Source of the DNA: Flavobacterium antarcticum DSM 19726
GTDB taxonomy: Bacteria > Bacteroidota > Bacteroidia > Flavobacteriales > Flavobacteriaceae
Assembly (NCBI RefSeq): GCF_000419685.1
Contig: NZ_ATTM01000003.1
Location: 248,846 to 312,845, forward strand
Direction of reading: 5' to 3'
DNA: 64,000 nt
Of the stretch, positions 26,189-35,101 are shown one piece after another. A program made the position numbers and the translations under genes. Each line of letters begins with the position of its first letter. Position 1 is the first letter of the stretch. A model generated the notes under the pieces. That model saw only the letters and a program-made list of their open reading frames with translations. It had not been told where the DNA came from and ran no database searches.

Positions 26189-27931
26189 GTGCAAAAAGAG
26201 GCAATTCTTAAATTTATCTATCGATTTTTCGATATTTTCGTCTTGGCCTTTTTGGTTTTCGACTTTGGATATACCGTAAACGAAAGTTATAAAACACCTA
26301 AATTTATTGGACTTGTAAGCATAACTCTTGCTTTATTAGCATTCAATATTTTCAAATTCTACTATTATACTACTACCGGAAAGAAACGAATATCACTGTT
26401 TAATTCTTTCATTTTAGCAGGACTTCTTTTAACCTCAATAATTGTCGCTTTAGTCAATCTTGACTTGTATTATCTAGATGTTTTCCGAAAGATAAAACCC
26501 ATTTTAGAAGCCGGTTTGTTTATGTATTTCATTATACGACTGATGCTTTTGGTCCGTTATATCTACCAAGTTTACTATAATCCAGCTATTGTTTTTGTAG
26601 GAAGTTTCTTTGTGATTATTCTCGTAGGAACCATTTTACTATTACTTCCAACAGCAACTACAGGTTCAATAACTTTTACTGACGCTTTCTTTACAGCGAC
26701 AAGTGCGGTTTGCGTTACCGGTTTAACCGTCATAAATGTATCGAACGAATTGACATTTCTAGGCCAAACCATTCTTATCTCGTTAATCCAAATTGGAGGT
26801 TTAGGAATTTTAACCTTTACCTCGTTCTTCTCTTTCTTCTTTAGAGGAAGTTCAAGTTTCAAAGAAGGACTCAATGTAAAAGATTTCACCGCACAAGAAA
26901 ATTTACGCGACGTACTTAAAGCAGCACTAAATATTGTTGCTTTTACTGTTTTTATAGAGGCTATTGGAGCAGTTTTTATATATACGTCCATTATGGACAA
27001 TCCTGCAATAACAGATAAAGTCTATTTTTCGATTTTCCACTCGATTTCAGCGTTCTGTAATGCAGGATTTTCAATTGTAGAAAATGGATTTAGCGAAAGC
27101 TACATTAAATTCAACTACTATATTCAGTGGGTTGTAATGTTTTTAATCATCTTTGGAGGTTTAGGATACACTATTATTTTCAACTTTTCACAGTATATTA
27201 AAACGTCAATCGTACAATTTTTCCAACGAGCATCTGTTCCTAAAAAAGTCAGAATGTTATCTGTGAATGCGAAAATTGTCTTATTTACTACTTTACTGTT
27301 ACTCGTAGGTGGTTTTGCATTTTTCATTATTGCAGAACAAAATAATCTGTTACTTGAACATAAAACGTATTTTGGTAAAATTACACAAGCCGCTTTTCAC
27401 TCCGTATCTCCTAGAACTGCAGGTTTCAACACGGTAGATTACAGCCAGATGAAAGTGCCATCGCTATTATTTATGATTTTTCTGATGTGGGTGGGAGCTT
27501 CTCCAGCCTCAACCGGTGGTGGTATAAAAACGAGTACTTTTGCATTAGCATCCTTAAATATTATCGCTGTAGCGAGAGGTAAAAATAAAATTCAAATTTT
27601 TGGACGTCGCATTTCAAGCGAATCTACACACCGTGCTTTTGCCATTTTGTGTATTTCACTATTTGTAATTGGTGCTGCAATAATTACAATATTAAGTTTT
27701 GAACCTGCAGGAACAGATGTGCTTTCAGTGGTTTTTGAATGTTTCTCAGCTTACAGTACGGTTGGTTTAACAATGGGTTTTACAACTGAAATGTCGGAGC
27801 CAAGCAAATATGTTATTATTGCCACAATGTTCATCGGACGAATCGGAATGCTCAACTTAATGATTGGTTTACTACGTGAAATCAACCATCAATTTTATGA
27901 GTATCCAAAAGAAAATATTTTGATTAACTAA
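26189..27931 (+). CDS. trkH: TrkH-family potassium channel/transporter subunit
   Basis: This 580-aa membrane protein has four pore-loop repeats whose selectivity-filter glycines are intact: CVTGL (near 174), CNAGF (near 290), RTAGF (near 408) and STVGL (near 523). Ten or more hydrophobic helices are visible, with extra N-terminal helices relative to short KtrB proteins. The start is GTG. It is followed after 12 nt by its NAD-binding regulatory subunit. It lies between hemC and hemD in what looks like one transcript. Confidence 0.93.
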   Translation: MQKEAILKFIYRFFDIFVLAFLVFDFGYTVNESYKTPKFIGLVSITLALLAFNIFKFYYYTTTGKKRISLFNSFILAGLLLTSIIVALVNLDLYYLDVFRKIKPILEAGLFMYFIIRLMLLVRYIYQVYYNPAIVFVGSFFVIILVGTILLLLPTATTGSITFTDAFFTATSAVCVTGLTVINVSNELTFLGQTILISLIQIGGLGILTFTSFFSFFFRGSSSFKEGLNVKDFTAQENLRDVLKAALNIVAFTVFIEAIGAVFIYTSIMDNPAITDKVYFSIFHSISAFCNAGFSIVENGFSESYIKFNYYIQWVVMFLIIFGGLGYTIIFNFSQYIKTSIVQFFQRASVPKKVRMLSVNAKIVLFTTLLLLVGGFAFFIIAEQNNLLLEHKTYFGKITQAAFHSVSPRTAGFNTVDYSQMKVPSLLFMIFLMWVGASPASTGGGIKTSTFALASLNIIAVARGKNKIQIFGRRISSESTHRAFAILCISLFVIGAAIITILSFEPAGTDVLSVVFECFSAYSTVGLTMGFTTEMSEPSKYVIIATMFIGRIGMLNLMIGLLREINHQFYEYPKENILIN

Positions 27932-27943
27932 AATCGAAAAAAC

Positions 27944-28633
27944 ATGAAAATTATAGTTTTTGGTTTGGGAAACTTCGGAATGTCATTGGCGATAAGCCTT
28001 ACAGAAACAGGAAACGAAGTGATTGGTGTTGACAAACAAATGGACAAAGTGAATTTAATTAAAGATAAAATTTCACACGCCATTTGCATGGATTCCACGA
28101 ACGAATTAGCATACACAGCACTTCCGTTGAATGATTCAGATAAAGTTGTTGTAGCTATTGGTGAGAATGAAGGTGCTGCCATAATTACCACGGCAATTAT
28201 CAAGAAATTATCGGATGTAAAGATTATCAGTCGCGCCTTGTCGCCTATTCACGATACAGTTTTGGAAGCAATGGGAATTCATAGCATTGTACATCCCGAA
28301 CAAGAATCAGCGGATAGATTGACCAAGCAAATCAATTTTAAAACTACGTTAGAAAACTACCAATTAGACGATAATTATACGATATCTGAAGTAAAATCAA
28401 AACCTGAATTTCACGGAAAGACACTTGCGGAATTAAATTCAATTGACAAATACCATTTGAATTTAATTACGATTATTCGCAAGAGAGAAAAAACAAATTT
28501 GATGGGAAAGAAAACGATTATTAAAGAAACGATTGGACTTCCTAAACCCGACACCGTTTTATTAGAAGATGATATTTTAGTCGTTTTTGGCGAAAATAAA
28601 AATATTTCATTCTATTGTGATTGTGTAAAATAA
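27944..28633 (+). CDS. trkA: TrkA/KtrA-type potassium uptake regulatory subunit
   Basis: This 229-aa cytoplasmic protein has an RCK_N Rossmann fold (GLGNFG at residues 7-12, acidic GVDKQMD after the second strand) and a C-terminal RCK_C domain (EVKSKPEFHGKTLAELN onwards). It gates the adjacent TrkH through nucleotide binding. It contains one RCK unit, as in KtrA, not two as in E. coli TrkA. The stop is 5 nt before the hemD ATG. Confidence 0.92.
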   Translation: MKIIVFGLGNFGMSLAISLTETGNEVIGVDKQMDKVNLIKDKISHAICMDSTNELAYTALPLNDSDKVVVAIGENEGAAIITTAIIKKLSDVKIISRALSPIHDTVLEAMGIHSIVHPEQESADRLTKQINFKTTLENYQLDDNYTISEVKSKPEFHGKTLAELNSIDKYHLNLITIIRKREKTNLMGKKTIIKETIGLPKPDTVLLEDDILVVFGENKNISFYCDCVK

Positions 28634-28638
28634 CTGAA

Positions 28639-29316
28639 ATGAAAGAACCTATTCGAATACTTTCCACCAAAAAATTATTGGTTAATCAAAAGCAGTTTTT
28701 GCTTAACGCCAATATTTCCCTTGTGGAAGCTGATTTTATTTCAATTGAGCAGAAGAAAGTTGCCATTGAAACTGTAAATGAGAACTTAATTTTTACAAGT
28801 CAAAACTCAGTTTTGAGTGTCGTTGAAAATTTAGAAGGAACTGAAACGCTCGAATTACTGAAGAAGAAAAATGTTTTTTGCGTAGGCATGAAAACAAAAG
28901 GTCTTCTAGAAGAAAACGGCTTTAATGTAATTGCTTATACAGGTTATGCGGCTGATTTGGCTGAAATTATCACTTTGATTTACGGAAAAGAAAAATTTAC
29001 TTTCTTCAGTGGAAATTTAAGACGCGATACATTACCAGATGCTTTGTCTGAAGCAAAAGTAGTTTTCAACGAAATTAAAGTGTACGAAACGGATTTGACT
29101 CCACAGAAGATAAGCGGTACCTTTGATGGAATCTTATTTTACAGTCCATCGGGAATTGAAAGTTATTTGAAAAACAATAAAATTAAGAATGAAACTTGCT
29201 TTTGCATCGGAACAACGACGGCAGATGCTTTAGAAAATGTAACAACTAATGTAGTAATTGCGAACCAACCGACGATTGAAAACGTAATTATTCAATGTAT
29301 AAATTTTTATAAATAA
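28639..29316 (+). CDS. hemD: uroporphyrinogen-III synthase
   Basis: This 225-aa protein cyclises hydroxymethylbilane to uroporphyrinogen III. Sequence conservation in HemD is weak, but the two-lobed pattern is visible: LIFTSQNSVLSVVE in lobe 1; FFSGNLRRDTLPDAL and LFYSPSGIESYL in lobe 2; and the final CIGTTTADALE. The neighbours hemC and hemE support the call. I chose the ATG at 28639; the frame extends to a TTG at 28621, inside trkA, without any conserved residues. Confidence 0.9.
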   Translation: MKEPIRILSTKKLLVNQKQFLLNANISLVEADFISIEQKKVAIETVNENLIFTSQNSVLSVVENLEGTETLELLKKKNVFCVGMKTKGLLEENGFNVIAYTGYAADLAEIITLIYGKEKFTFFSGNLRRDTLPDALSEAKVVFNEIKVYETDLTPQKISGTFDGILFYSPSGIESYLKNNKIKNETCFCIGTTTADALENVTTNVVIANQPTIENVIIQCINFYK

Positions 29317-29361
29317 AATCTTTTGAGTTTTTAGAATTCAAAAGGAACAAACCACAAAATT

Positions 29362-30387
29362 ATGATTAAGAACGATTTGTTTTTGAAAGCATTAAAAGGA
29401 GAAACGGTTCAACGACCACCAGTTTGGATGATGCGTCAAGCGGGAAGATATTTGCCAGAATTCATGGCTTTGCGTGATAAATACGACTTTTTCACACGTT
29501 GTAGAACCCCAGAAATCGCAGCCGAAATAACTGTTCAACCCATAAGAAGAATTGCTCCAGATGCAGCTATTTTGTTCTCGGATATTTTAGTAATTCCACA
29601 AGCAATGGGACTTGAAGTGTTGATGAAAGAAGATTTCGGACCGTTTGTGCCAAATCCAATTCGCACGATTCAGGACGTTGAAAGAGTAATCGTTCCAGAC
29701 GTTCACGAAACATTGCAATACGTTTTTGACGCGATCAAGTTGACTAAAGAAATGCTTAACGACGAAGTGCCATTAATTGGTTTTGCAGGTTCGCCTTGGA
29801 CCATTATGTGTTACGCTGTTGAAGGAAGAGGTTCAAAAAGTTTTGATAAAGCAAAAGGATTTTGTTTCCAATATCCAGAAGCAGCTCACGTTTTATTGCA
29901 AAAAATTACAGATACGACGATTTTATATTTGAAAGAAAAAGTAAAAGCGGGTGTAAATGCAGTTCAGATTTTCGACTCTTGGGGAGGAATGTTGGCTCCA
30001 GCAGATTACCAAGAATTTTCATGGAAATACATTAACCAAATTGTTGAAGCATTAGCAGACGACGCTCCTGTTATTGTTTTTGGAAAAGGATGTTGGTTTG
30101 CTTTAGGCGAAATGGGAAAAAGTAGAGCTTCTGCATTAGGAGTGGATTGGACTTGTTCTCCAAGAAACGCACGTTACCTTTCAGGTGGAAATATCACATT
30201 GCAAGGAAACTTTGACCCATCAAGATTATTGTCACCAATTCCTGTTATCAAGAAAATGGTACATGAAATGATTGACGATTTCGGAAAAGATAAATATATC
30301 GTAAACTTAGGCCACGGAATCTTACCAAATATTCCAGTTGACCACGCCAAAGCGTTTATCGATGCGGTAAAAGAATACGGTAACTAA
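29362..30387 (+). CDS. hemE: uroporphyrinogen decarboxylase
   Basis: This 341-aa enzyme converts uroporphyrinogen III to coproporphyrinogen III. The signature [15 protein letters not shown] near 21-35 holds the substrate-binding Arg. [19 protein letters not shown] and the final [22 protein letters not shown] are also typical. It ends the hem run with a terminator just downstream. The next enzymes (hemF/hemN) and hemB and hemL are not in this window. Confidence 0.97.
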   Translation: MIKNDLFLKALKGETVQRPPVWMMRQAGRYLPEFMALRDKYDFFTRCRTPEIAAEITVQPIRRIAPDAAILFSDILVIPQAMGLEVLMKEDFGPFVPNPIRTIQDVERVIVPDVHETLQYVFDAIKLTKEMLNDEVPLIGFAGSPWTIMCYAVEGRGSKSFDKAKGFCFQYPEAAHVLLQKITDTTILYLKEKVKAGVNAVQIFDSWGGMLAPADYQEFSWKYINQIVEALADDAPVIVFGKGCWFALGEMGKSRASALGVDWTCSPRNARYLSGGNITLQGNFDPSRLLSPIPVIKKMVHEMIDDFGKDKYIVNLGHGILPNIPVDHAKAFIDAVKEYGN

Positions 30388-30398
30388 AATATAGTTTT

Positions 30399-30440
30399 AA
30401 ATCGCAGTTTTCAGACTATTGGAAACTGCGATTTTATTTT
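30399..30440 (+). terminator. terminator after hemE
   Basis: A stem of 12-13 bp with one bulge (30399-30412 with 30422-30434) and a short loop is followed by a T-rich tail. It is 11 nt past the hemE stop. Confidence 0.8.
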
Positions 30441-30453
30441 AAACAATAACGGA

Positions 30454-30834
30454 ATGCCTTTAAATAAAAGTTTACGCGACGAAGAAAAGGAACGCATCAA
30501 TGCCATTTTAAAAAAATTGGTTGAACTGCTTTATGTTCTTAATTTTGGAAAAGCTGAAATTGACGAAGAGTTGAAAAGCCTTGGTTTAACAACTGAAGTG
30601 CTTTTGAATTCATCAGGAACTGAGTTAATTGAACATTTAGGAAAACTAAATTTCGATTGGGAAAACACAGAGAAATTTGCAGATTATTTAGTGCTGTTAT
30701 CCGATAAAATGGTTTCTGAAAAGCAAAATTTAATAGAAAAAGCGTTACTGATTTACAATTACATTCAGAGTGAAAGTAAAACGTTTTCTTTTGATATTTT
30801 CGGTAAGATTGGCGTGGCGAAAGGGAAATTATAA
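30454..30834 (+). CDS. conserved-looking hypothetical protein, 126 aa
   Basis: I do not recognise the family. The product is mostly helical and charged, with no signal peptide or membrane segment. It begins MPLNKSLRDEEKERINAIL and ends with the basic segment GKIGVAKGKL. Codon use is like its neighbours and the reading frame is uninterrupted. It starts 14 nt after the hemE terminator and so may receive read-through. Confidence 0.65.
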   Translation: MPLNKSLRDEEKERINAILKKLVELLYVLNFGKAEIDEELKSLGLTTEVLLNSSGTELIEHLGKLNFDWENTEKFADYLVLLSDKMVSEKQNLIEKALLIYNYIQSESKTFSFDIFGKIGVAKGKL

Positions 30835-30919
30835 CAGAATTTAAGTTGATAAAATTCTGATATTCAAATTATTTCAATCGAAATATTGATTAAATTGTAC
30901 TTCCAAAAAACCTGTAATT

Positions 30920-31753
30920 ATGACTAAAGAAACCGCCATAAAGCTATTTGAAGAAAAACAAATTCGTTCCGTTTGGAGTGACGAGGAAGAGAAATGGTAT
31001 TTCTCAATTGTTGATGTTGTAGGAGTGCTTTCTGAAAGCCCGAATCCCAATAATTATTGGAAAGTTTTAAAAAATCGACTTAAAAAAGAGGGAAGTCAGT
31101 TGGTTACAAATTGTAACCAACTGAAATTAAAATCTGCTGACGGAAAATTTTATAAAACCGATGTAGCTGACACTGAACAACTTTTTCGTCTAATTCAATC
31201 CGTTCCATCTCCAAAAGCAGAGCCATTTAAATTATGGATTGCGAAAGTAGCTCGTGAACGCATTGACGAAATCGAAGACCCGGAAATTGGAATTGACCGA
31301 TTAATGGAAACTTATCTGAAGAAAGGCTATTCAAAAGAATGGGTCAATCAGCGTTTAAAAAGCATTGAAGTCCGAAAAGATTTGACTGACGAATGGGATA
31401 AGAGAGGCGTGAAAAAGGGTCAAGAATATGCAATTCTTACGGATGAAATCACAAAAGCGTGGAGTGGATTATCCGTCAAAAAATATAAAAATCACAAAGA
31501 TTTAAAGAAAGAAAATTTGCGTGATAACATGAGTAATTTAGAATTAGTTCTAAATATGTTAGCAGAAGTTACTACAACAGAAATCAGCAAAGAAAAGAAA
31601 CCACAAACATTTACCGAAAATAAAGAAATAGCCAATCAAGGCGGTACAATCGCAGGAAATACCCGAAAAGAAATTGAAGAGAAAACGGGTAAAAAAGTAG
31701 TCAATACTTTAAAAGCATCCGATTATCTTGAAAATAAAAAAGTATTGGAATAA
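30920..31753 (+). CDS. BRO-N/DinD-like protein
   Basis: This is a 277-aa protein. Residues about 5-110 form a BRO-N antirepressor-type DNA-binding domain (IRSVWSDEEEKWYFSIVDVVGVL, then the aromatic NNYWKVLKNRLKKEG). The following part (EIGIDRLMETYLKKGYSKEWVNQRLKSIE and KNHKDLKKENLRDNMSNLEL) resembles DNA-damage-inducible protein D. Such genes occur both in phages and as stand-alone chromosomal genes in Bacteroidetes; no other phage gene is near. The role is unknown; DNA binding is inferred. Confidence 0.85.
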   Translation: MTKETAIKLFEEKQIRSVWSDEEEKWYFSIVDVVGVLSESPNPNNYWKVLKNRLKKEGSQLVTNCNQLKLKSADGKFYKTDVADTEQLFRLIQSVPSPKAEPFKLWIAKVARERIDEIEDPEIGIDRLMETYLKKGYSKEWVNQRLKSIEVRKDLTDEWDKRGVKKGQEYAILTDEITKAWSGLSVKKYKNHKDLKKENLRDNMSNLELVLNMLAEVTTTEISKEKKPQTFTENKEIANQGGTIAGNTRKEIEEKTGKKVVNTLKASDYLENKKVLE

Positions 31754-31865
31754 AGAAAATATGATTTTAAATTAGTCGGAACCATCTATTATAAGGCTGA
31801 ATGAAAATCACAAACAATATGTATATCTATTAAAGAACAGAGTAAAGAACCTGTATTATAAAGTA

Positions 31866-31873
31866 AATCTAAA
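31866..31873 (+). promoter_or_regulatory. AATCTAAA half-site upstream of the DtxR-type gene
   Basis: This octamer occurs twice in tandem, in the same gene-relative orientation, upstream of feoA (35051-35069). A TATCTTTA box follows at 31881-31888. Autoregulation by the DtxR-type protein is a guess from the shared motif. Confidence 0.3.
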
Positions 31874-31915
31874 ATTACGTTATCTTTAACCTGTAAAGAA
31901 TAAAACACCTTAAGC

Positions 31916-32569
31916 ATGACTTTTTCAGAAGAGAATTACCTCAAAACAATATACCACCTTACTACTTTTTTAGACACAGAAATTAGCACAAATGCTATTG
32001 CTGAAAAAATGGCTACAAAAGCTTCATCTGTTACAGATATGTTGAAAAAATTAGCTGAAAAAGACTTGGTTCATTATAAAAAGTACCAAGGCGTTTCATT
32101 AACCGAAAACGGGAAATTAGCGGCGAAAATGATTGTTAGAAAGCACCGTTTATGGGAAGTATTCTTGGTCGAAAAATTAGATTTTTCTTGGGATGAAGTG
32201 CACGACGTCGCTGAACAATTAGAGCACATTAAATCGGAGAAATTAATAAATAAACTGGATCTGTTTTTAGGAAATCCAACTGAAGATCCACATGGCGATC
32301 CCATTCCCGATGCAAAAGGAAATATTGTAAAAATTGAGAAACAGTTGTTGTCCGAAATTAATCCGCAGAAAAAGACAATTTGTGTGGGTGTAAAAGATAC
32401 GTCTACCGAATTTTTGCAGTATTTGGACAAGCAAAAAATTGCTTTAGGCTCTGCAATTGAAGTGATTTCGAAAGAAGATTTTGATGCGTCGTTACTTATT
32501 AAAGTGAATGGTCATGAATTAGTTGTTTCTAATAAAATAGCAAGCAATTTATACGTTCAGTTGACTTAA
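31916..32569 (+). CDS. DtxR/MntR-family metal-dependent transcriptional regulator
   Basis: This 217-aa repressor has an N-terminal winged helix (ISTNAIAEKMATKASSVTDMLKKL). The dimerisation/metal domain (RKHRLWEVFL, DEVHDVAEQLEH) is followed by GDPIPDAKG and a C-terminal SH3/FeoA-like domain. At the position of DtxR Cys102 it has Glu (AEQLEH against ACRWEH), as in the manganese sensor MntR. At the DtxR Met10/MntR Asp8 position it has Asn7. The metal is therefore uncertain (Fe or Mn). It converges on the feo operon, its probable target. Confidence 0.92.
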   Translation: MTFSEENYLKTIYHLTTFLDTEISTNAIAEKMATKASSVTDMLKKLAEKDLVHYKKYQGVSLTENGKLAAKMIVRKHRLWEVFLVEKLDFSWDEVHDVAEQLEHIKSEKLINKLDLFLGNPTEDPHGDPIPDAKGNIVKIEKQLLSEINPQKKTICVGVKDTSTEFLQYLDKQKIALGSAIEVISKEDFDASLLIKVNGHELVVSNKIASNLYVQLT

Positions 32570-32700
32570 TGACAACCGCCACATTCGTCATCTGTACCGC
32601 AACTTTTTTTGTTTTTCTTTTTCCAAAAGAACTTTTTGAATAAGAAAAACACGGCTGCAAATAAGATTATAAAAGCAATTATTTCCTGAGTGTCAATCAT
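32566..32700 (-). CDS. FeoB-associated Cys-rich membrane protein, 44 aa
   Basis: This is a small gene 1 nt after feoB (ATG at 32698-32700). The peptide starts MIDTQEIIAFIILFAAVFFLF, one transmembrane helix, then a Lys-rich stretch (KKFFWKKKNKK). It ends with the Cys motif CGTDDECGGCH, which has three cysteines and a His. This is the layout of the FeoB_associated family (FeoC-like partner), which may deliver or sense iron at FeoB. Its TAA overlaps the stop of the convergent DtxR-type gene by 4 nt (32566-32569). Confidence 0.88.
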   Translation of the reverse strand: MIDTQEIIAFIILFAAVFFLFKKFFWKKKNKKSCGTDDECGGCH

Positions 32701-32701
32701 T

Positions 32702-34804
32702 TTATTTTAGTATTTGATAAGCAAGTAACGCCACAACATAAGCCAAACCACTCATTAAAAACAGCTGAATTACAGGCCATTTCCAAGTATTGGTTTCCTT
32801 TTTTGTAATCGCTAACGTACTCGCACATTGCATTGCAAAGGCATAAAAAAGCAAAAGTGAGATTCCAGTAGGTAAATCAAAGATTTTCTTGCCTGTGATT
32901 GGATCAACTTCGGAGGCCATTTTATTTTTTATTGTTGTTTCATTATCTACATCACCAACACTGTAAATTGTAGCTAGTGTTCCTACAAAAACTTCACGAG
33001 CCGCAAAAGAAGTAATTAAAGCAATTCCAATCTTCCAATCGTATCCCAAAGGTTTAATAACAGGTTCAATTCCGCGACCCATAATTCCGATGTAGGAATT
33101 TTCAAGTTTTTGAGAATTAATTTCTGATTCTATTTCGTGCTCAGTTGCATTCTCAAATTTTGGATTTGCTTTTACAATATTGTCTGCATTGTTAAAAGCA
33201 TCTCCAGGACCATAGGAAGCTAGAAACCATAGAATAATAGAAATCGCTAGGATGATTTTTCCCGCTCCAGCCACAAATGCTCTGGTTTTTTCCAAAACAT
33301 TAATACCCACATTTTTAAGAATGGGTAATTTATAATTTGGCATTTCAATCACGAAGAATGTTTTGCCTTTGATTTTTAAAATTTTATTCAGAATATATGC
33401 CGCTAAAATCGCGCTTCCAAATCCCAACATATACAAGAACATCAATGTCAATCCTTGTGCATTAAAAATACCTAGAATTCGTGTTTTAGGAATCACTAAA
33501 GAAATTAAAATAGTGTAAACCGGTAATCTTGCAGAACAAGTGGTAAAAGGCGTTACAAGAATTGTAATGAGTCGTTCTTTCCAGTTTTCAATATTTCGCG
33601 TCGCCATAATTGCCGGAATTGCACAAGCCGTTCCTGAAATTAATGGCACCACACTTTTTCCGCTTAAGCCAAATTTTCGCATCAGTTTGTCCATTAAAAA
33701 CACCACCCGACTCATATAACCGCTTTCTTCTAAAATGGAAATGAACAGAAAAAGAAAGGCAATCTGAGGGATGAAAATTACAATTCCACCAATTCCAGGA
33801 ATAATTCCCTGCGAAATTAAATTAGTCAAAACTCCTGAAGGCAAGTTTTCTGCCGTATATGCACTTAAACTTGCAAAAGTTTCATCAATAAAATCCATTG
33901 GAATACTTGACCAATCGAATATAGATTGAAAAATCAGCAATAGAATTCCGAAGAAAATAACGTAACCCCAGATTTTATGGGTCAATATTCGGTCTAACCT
34001 GCTTTGAAGATCGGATGCTTTTGCAACATCGATCGTTCTTCCCACTTTCAAAACATCATTTATATATTGATACCTTTTAATGGTTTCTTTTTGCTGTAAA
34101 CGCTTAAGTTCTGAATTTGGCTTTGCAAAATTATTCGTGTCGACAACATTTTTATCCAACTTAGAAAAGTTGACATCTTGCGTGATGACCAACCATAATT
34201 TGTATAAAGATTGTGTAGGAAATGCTTTTCGTAAACTATCAAAATAAGGAACATCTATACTCGAAGCATTCAAACAAGGTTTCGTTGAAAGTGCATTGTA
34301 CTCCACAATCATCATTTTCAAATTGTCAAAACCAATTTTTTTCCGCGAACTTACTAAAGCAATACGCGTGTTAAATTTTTCCTCGAGGTAAGGAATATCT
34401 AGAGAAATTCCTTTTACCGCCATTCGATCTGCCATGTTAATGACTAAAATGGTTGGAATTTCTAAATCTTTAATTTGGGTAAAAAGAAGTAAATTACGTT
34501 TTAAATTTTCAACATCCGTTACTACAATAGCGACATCTGGAAAAAGAGGATCATTTTTATTCATCAGAAGTTCAATCACGACATTTTCGTCGAGCGAACT
34601 TGCATTCAAACTATAGGTTCCAGGTAAGTCTAAAATAGAAGCCTTAAAATCTAATGGTAAATTACAAACACCCATTTTCTTTTCGACCGTAATTCCTGGA
34701 TAATTTCCTACTTGTTGGTGTAATCCCGTTAGTAAGTTAAAAACAGATGTTTTTCCTGTATTGGGATTACCAATTAATGCGACTTTTATAGTATGACTGG
34801 CCAT
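32702..34804 (-). CDS. feoB: ferrous iron transporter B
   Basis: This 700-aa inner-membrane Fe2+ importer has an N-terminal G domain: G1 GNPNTGKTS at 12-20, G3 DLPGTYSL near 59-66 and G4 NMAD near 123-126. A membrane domain with two Gate motifs (MSRVVFLMD and related; GTACAIPAIMATR) and conserved Cys residues follows. A soluble loop of about 60 residues rich in Asn and Glu splits the last helices. It is 6 nt after feoA and 1 nt before the Cys-rich peptide gene. Confidence 0.96.
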   Translation of the reverse strand: MASHTIKVALIGNPNTGKTSVFNLLTGLHQQVGNYPGITVEKKMGVCNLPLDFKASILDLPGTYSLNASSLDENVVIELLMNKNDPLFPDVAIVVTDVENLKRNLLLFTQIKDLEIPTILVINMADRMAVKGISLDIPYLEEKFNTRIALVSSRKKIGFDNLKMMIVEYNALSTKPCLNASSIDVPYFDSLRKAFPTQSLYKLWLVITQDVNFSKLDKNVVDTNNFAKPNSELKRLQQKETIKRYQYINDVLKVGRTIDVAKASDLQSRLDRILTHKIWGYVIFFGILLLIFQSIFDWSSIPMDFIDETFASLSAYTAENLPSGVLTNLISQGIIPGIGGIVIFIPQIAFLFLFISILEESGYMSRVVFLMDKLMRKFGLSGKSVVPLISGTACAIPAIMATRNIENWKERLITILVTPFTTCSARLPVYTILISLVIPKTRILGIFNAQGLTLMFLYMLGFGSAILAAYILNKILKIKGKTFFVIEMPNYKLPILKNVGINVLEKTRAFVAGAGKIILAISIILWFLASYGPGDAFNNADNIVKANPKFENATEHEIESEINSQKLENSYIGIMGRGIEPVIKPLGYDWKIGIALITSFAAREVFVGTLATIYSVGDVDNETTIKNKMASEVDPITGKKIFDLPTGISLLLFYAFAMQCASTLAITKKETNTWKWPVIQLFLMSGLAYVVALLAYQILK

Positions 34805-34810
34805 GACCTT

Positions 34811-35044
34811 TTATTCTTCAGAGGTTTCAATAAAAATATCTTTAGCCATTTCTATTCGAATCGCTAAAAAACTATCGTTGATATTTAAAAATAAGGGATC
34901 TCCCAAAGGAGCTTTTTGAATTAAAACAACTGAGTTTCCGGGCAAACAACCCATTTCAATTAATTTTAGTGGAATAACACTGCTATCGAAATCTGTAATA
35001 ATGCCGTGTTCTCCAATTCGAAGTTGTGCGATAGACTTTTGCAA
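34811..35044 (-). CDS. feoA: ferrous iron transport protein A
   Basis: This 77-aa SH3-like cytoplasmic protein is needed for FeoB activity. The conserved core LIEMGCLPGNSVVLIQKAPLGDPL is present. It is the first gene of the feoA-feoB-Cys-rich-peptide operon. Tandem AATCTAAA repeats sit between its -7 box and the ATG. Confidence 0.93.
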   Translation of the reverse strand: MQKSIAQLRIGEHGIITDFDSSVIPLKLIEMGCLPGNSVVLIQKAPLGDPLFLNINDSFLAIRIEMAKDIFIETSEE

Positions 35045-35050
35045 ACCTTA

Positions 35051-35078
35051 TTTAGATTAAATTTAGATTGCGAAAGTA
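35051..35078 (-). promoter_or_regulatory. feoA promoter and putative metal-regulator operator
   Basis: On the minus strand a TACTTTCG -7 box (35071-35078) is followed by AATCTAAA-TTT-AATCTAAA (35051-35069), a direct repeat with 11-nt period, about one helical turn. It covers the expected transcription start. The same octamer precedes the DtxR-type gene. Confidence 0.45.
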
Positions 35079-35101
35079 CAAATTTAAAATCTAATAAATC
35101 G

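Noticed and set aside
26575..27000. 141-codon frame on the minus strand inside trkH (and similar long antisense frames elsewhere, such as 44709-45125)
   Set aside because: These are complements of well-supported genes, with no motif, promoter or independent conservation signal.
30920..31753. Prophage marker
   Set aside because: The BRO-N/DinD-like gene stands alone with housekeeping neighbours; there is no integrase, structural gene or attachment-site repeat nearby.
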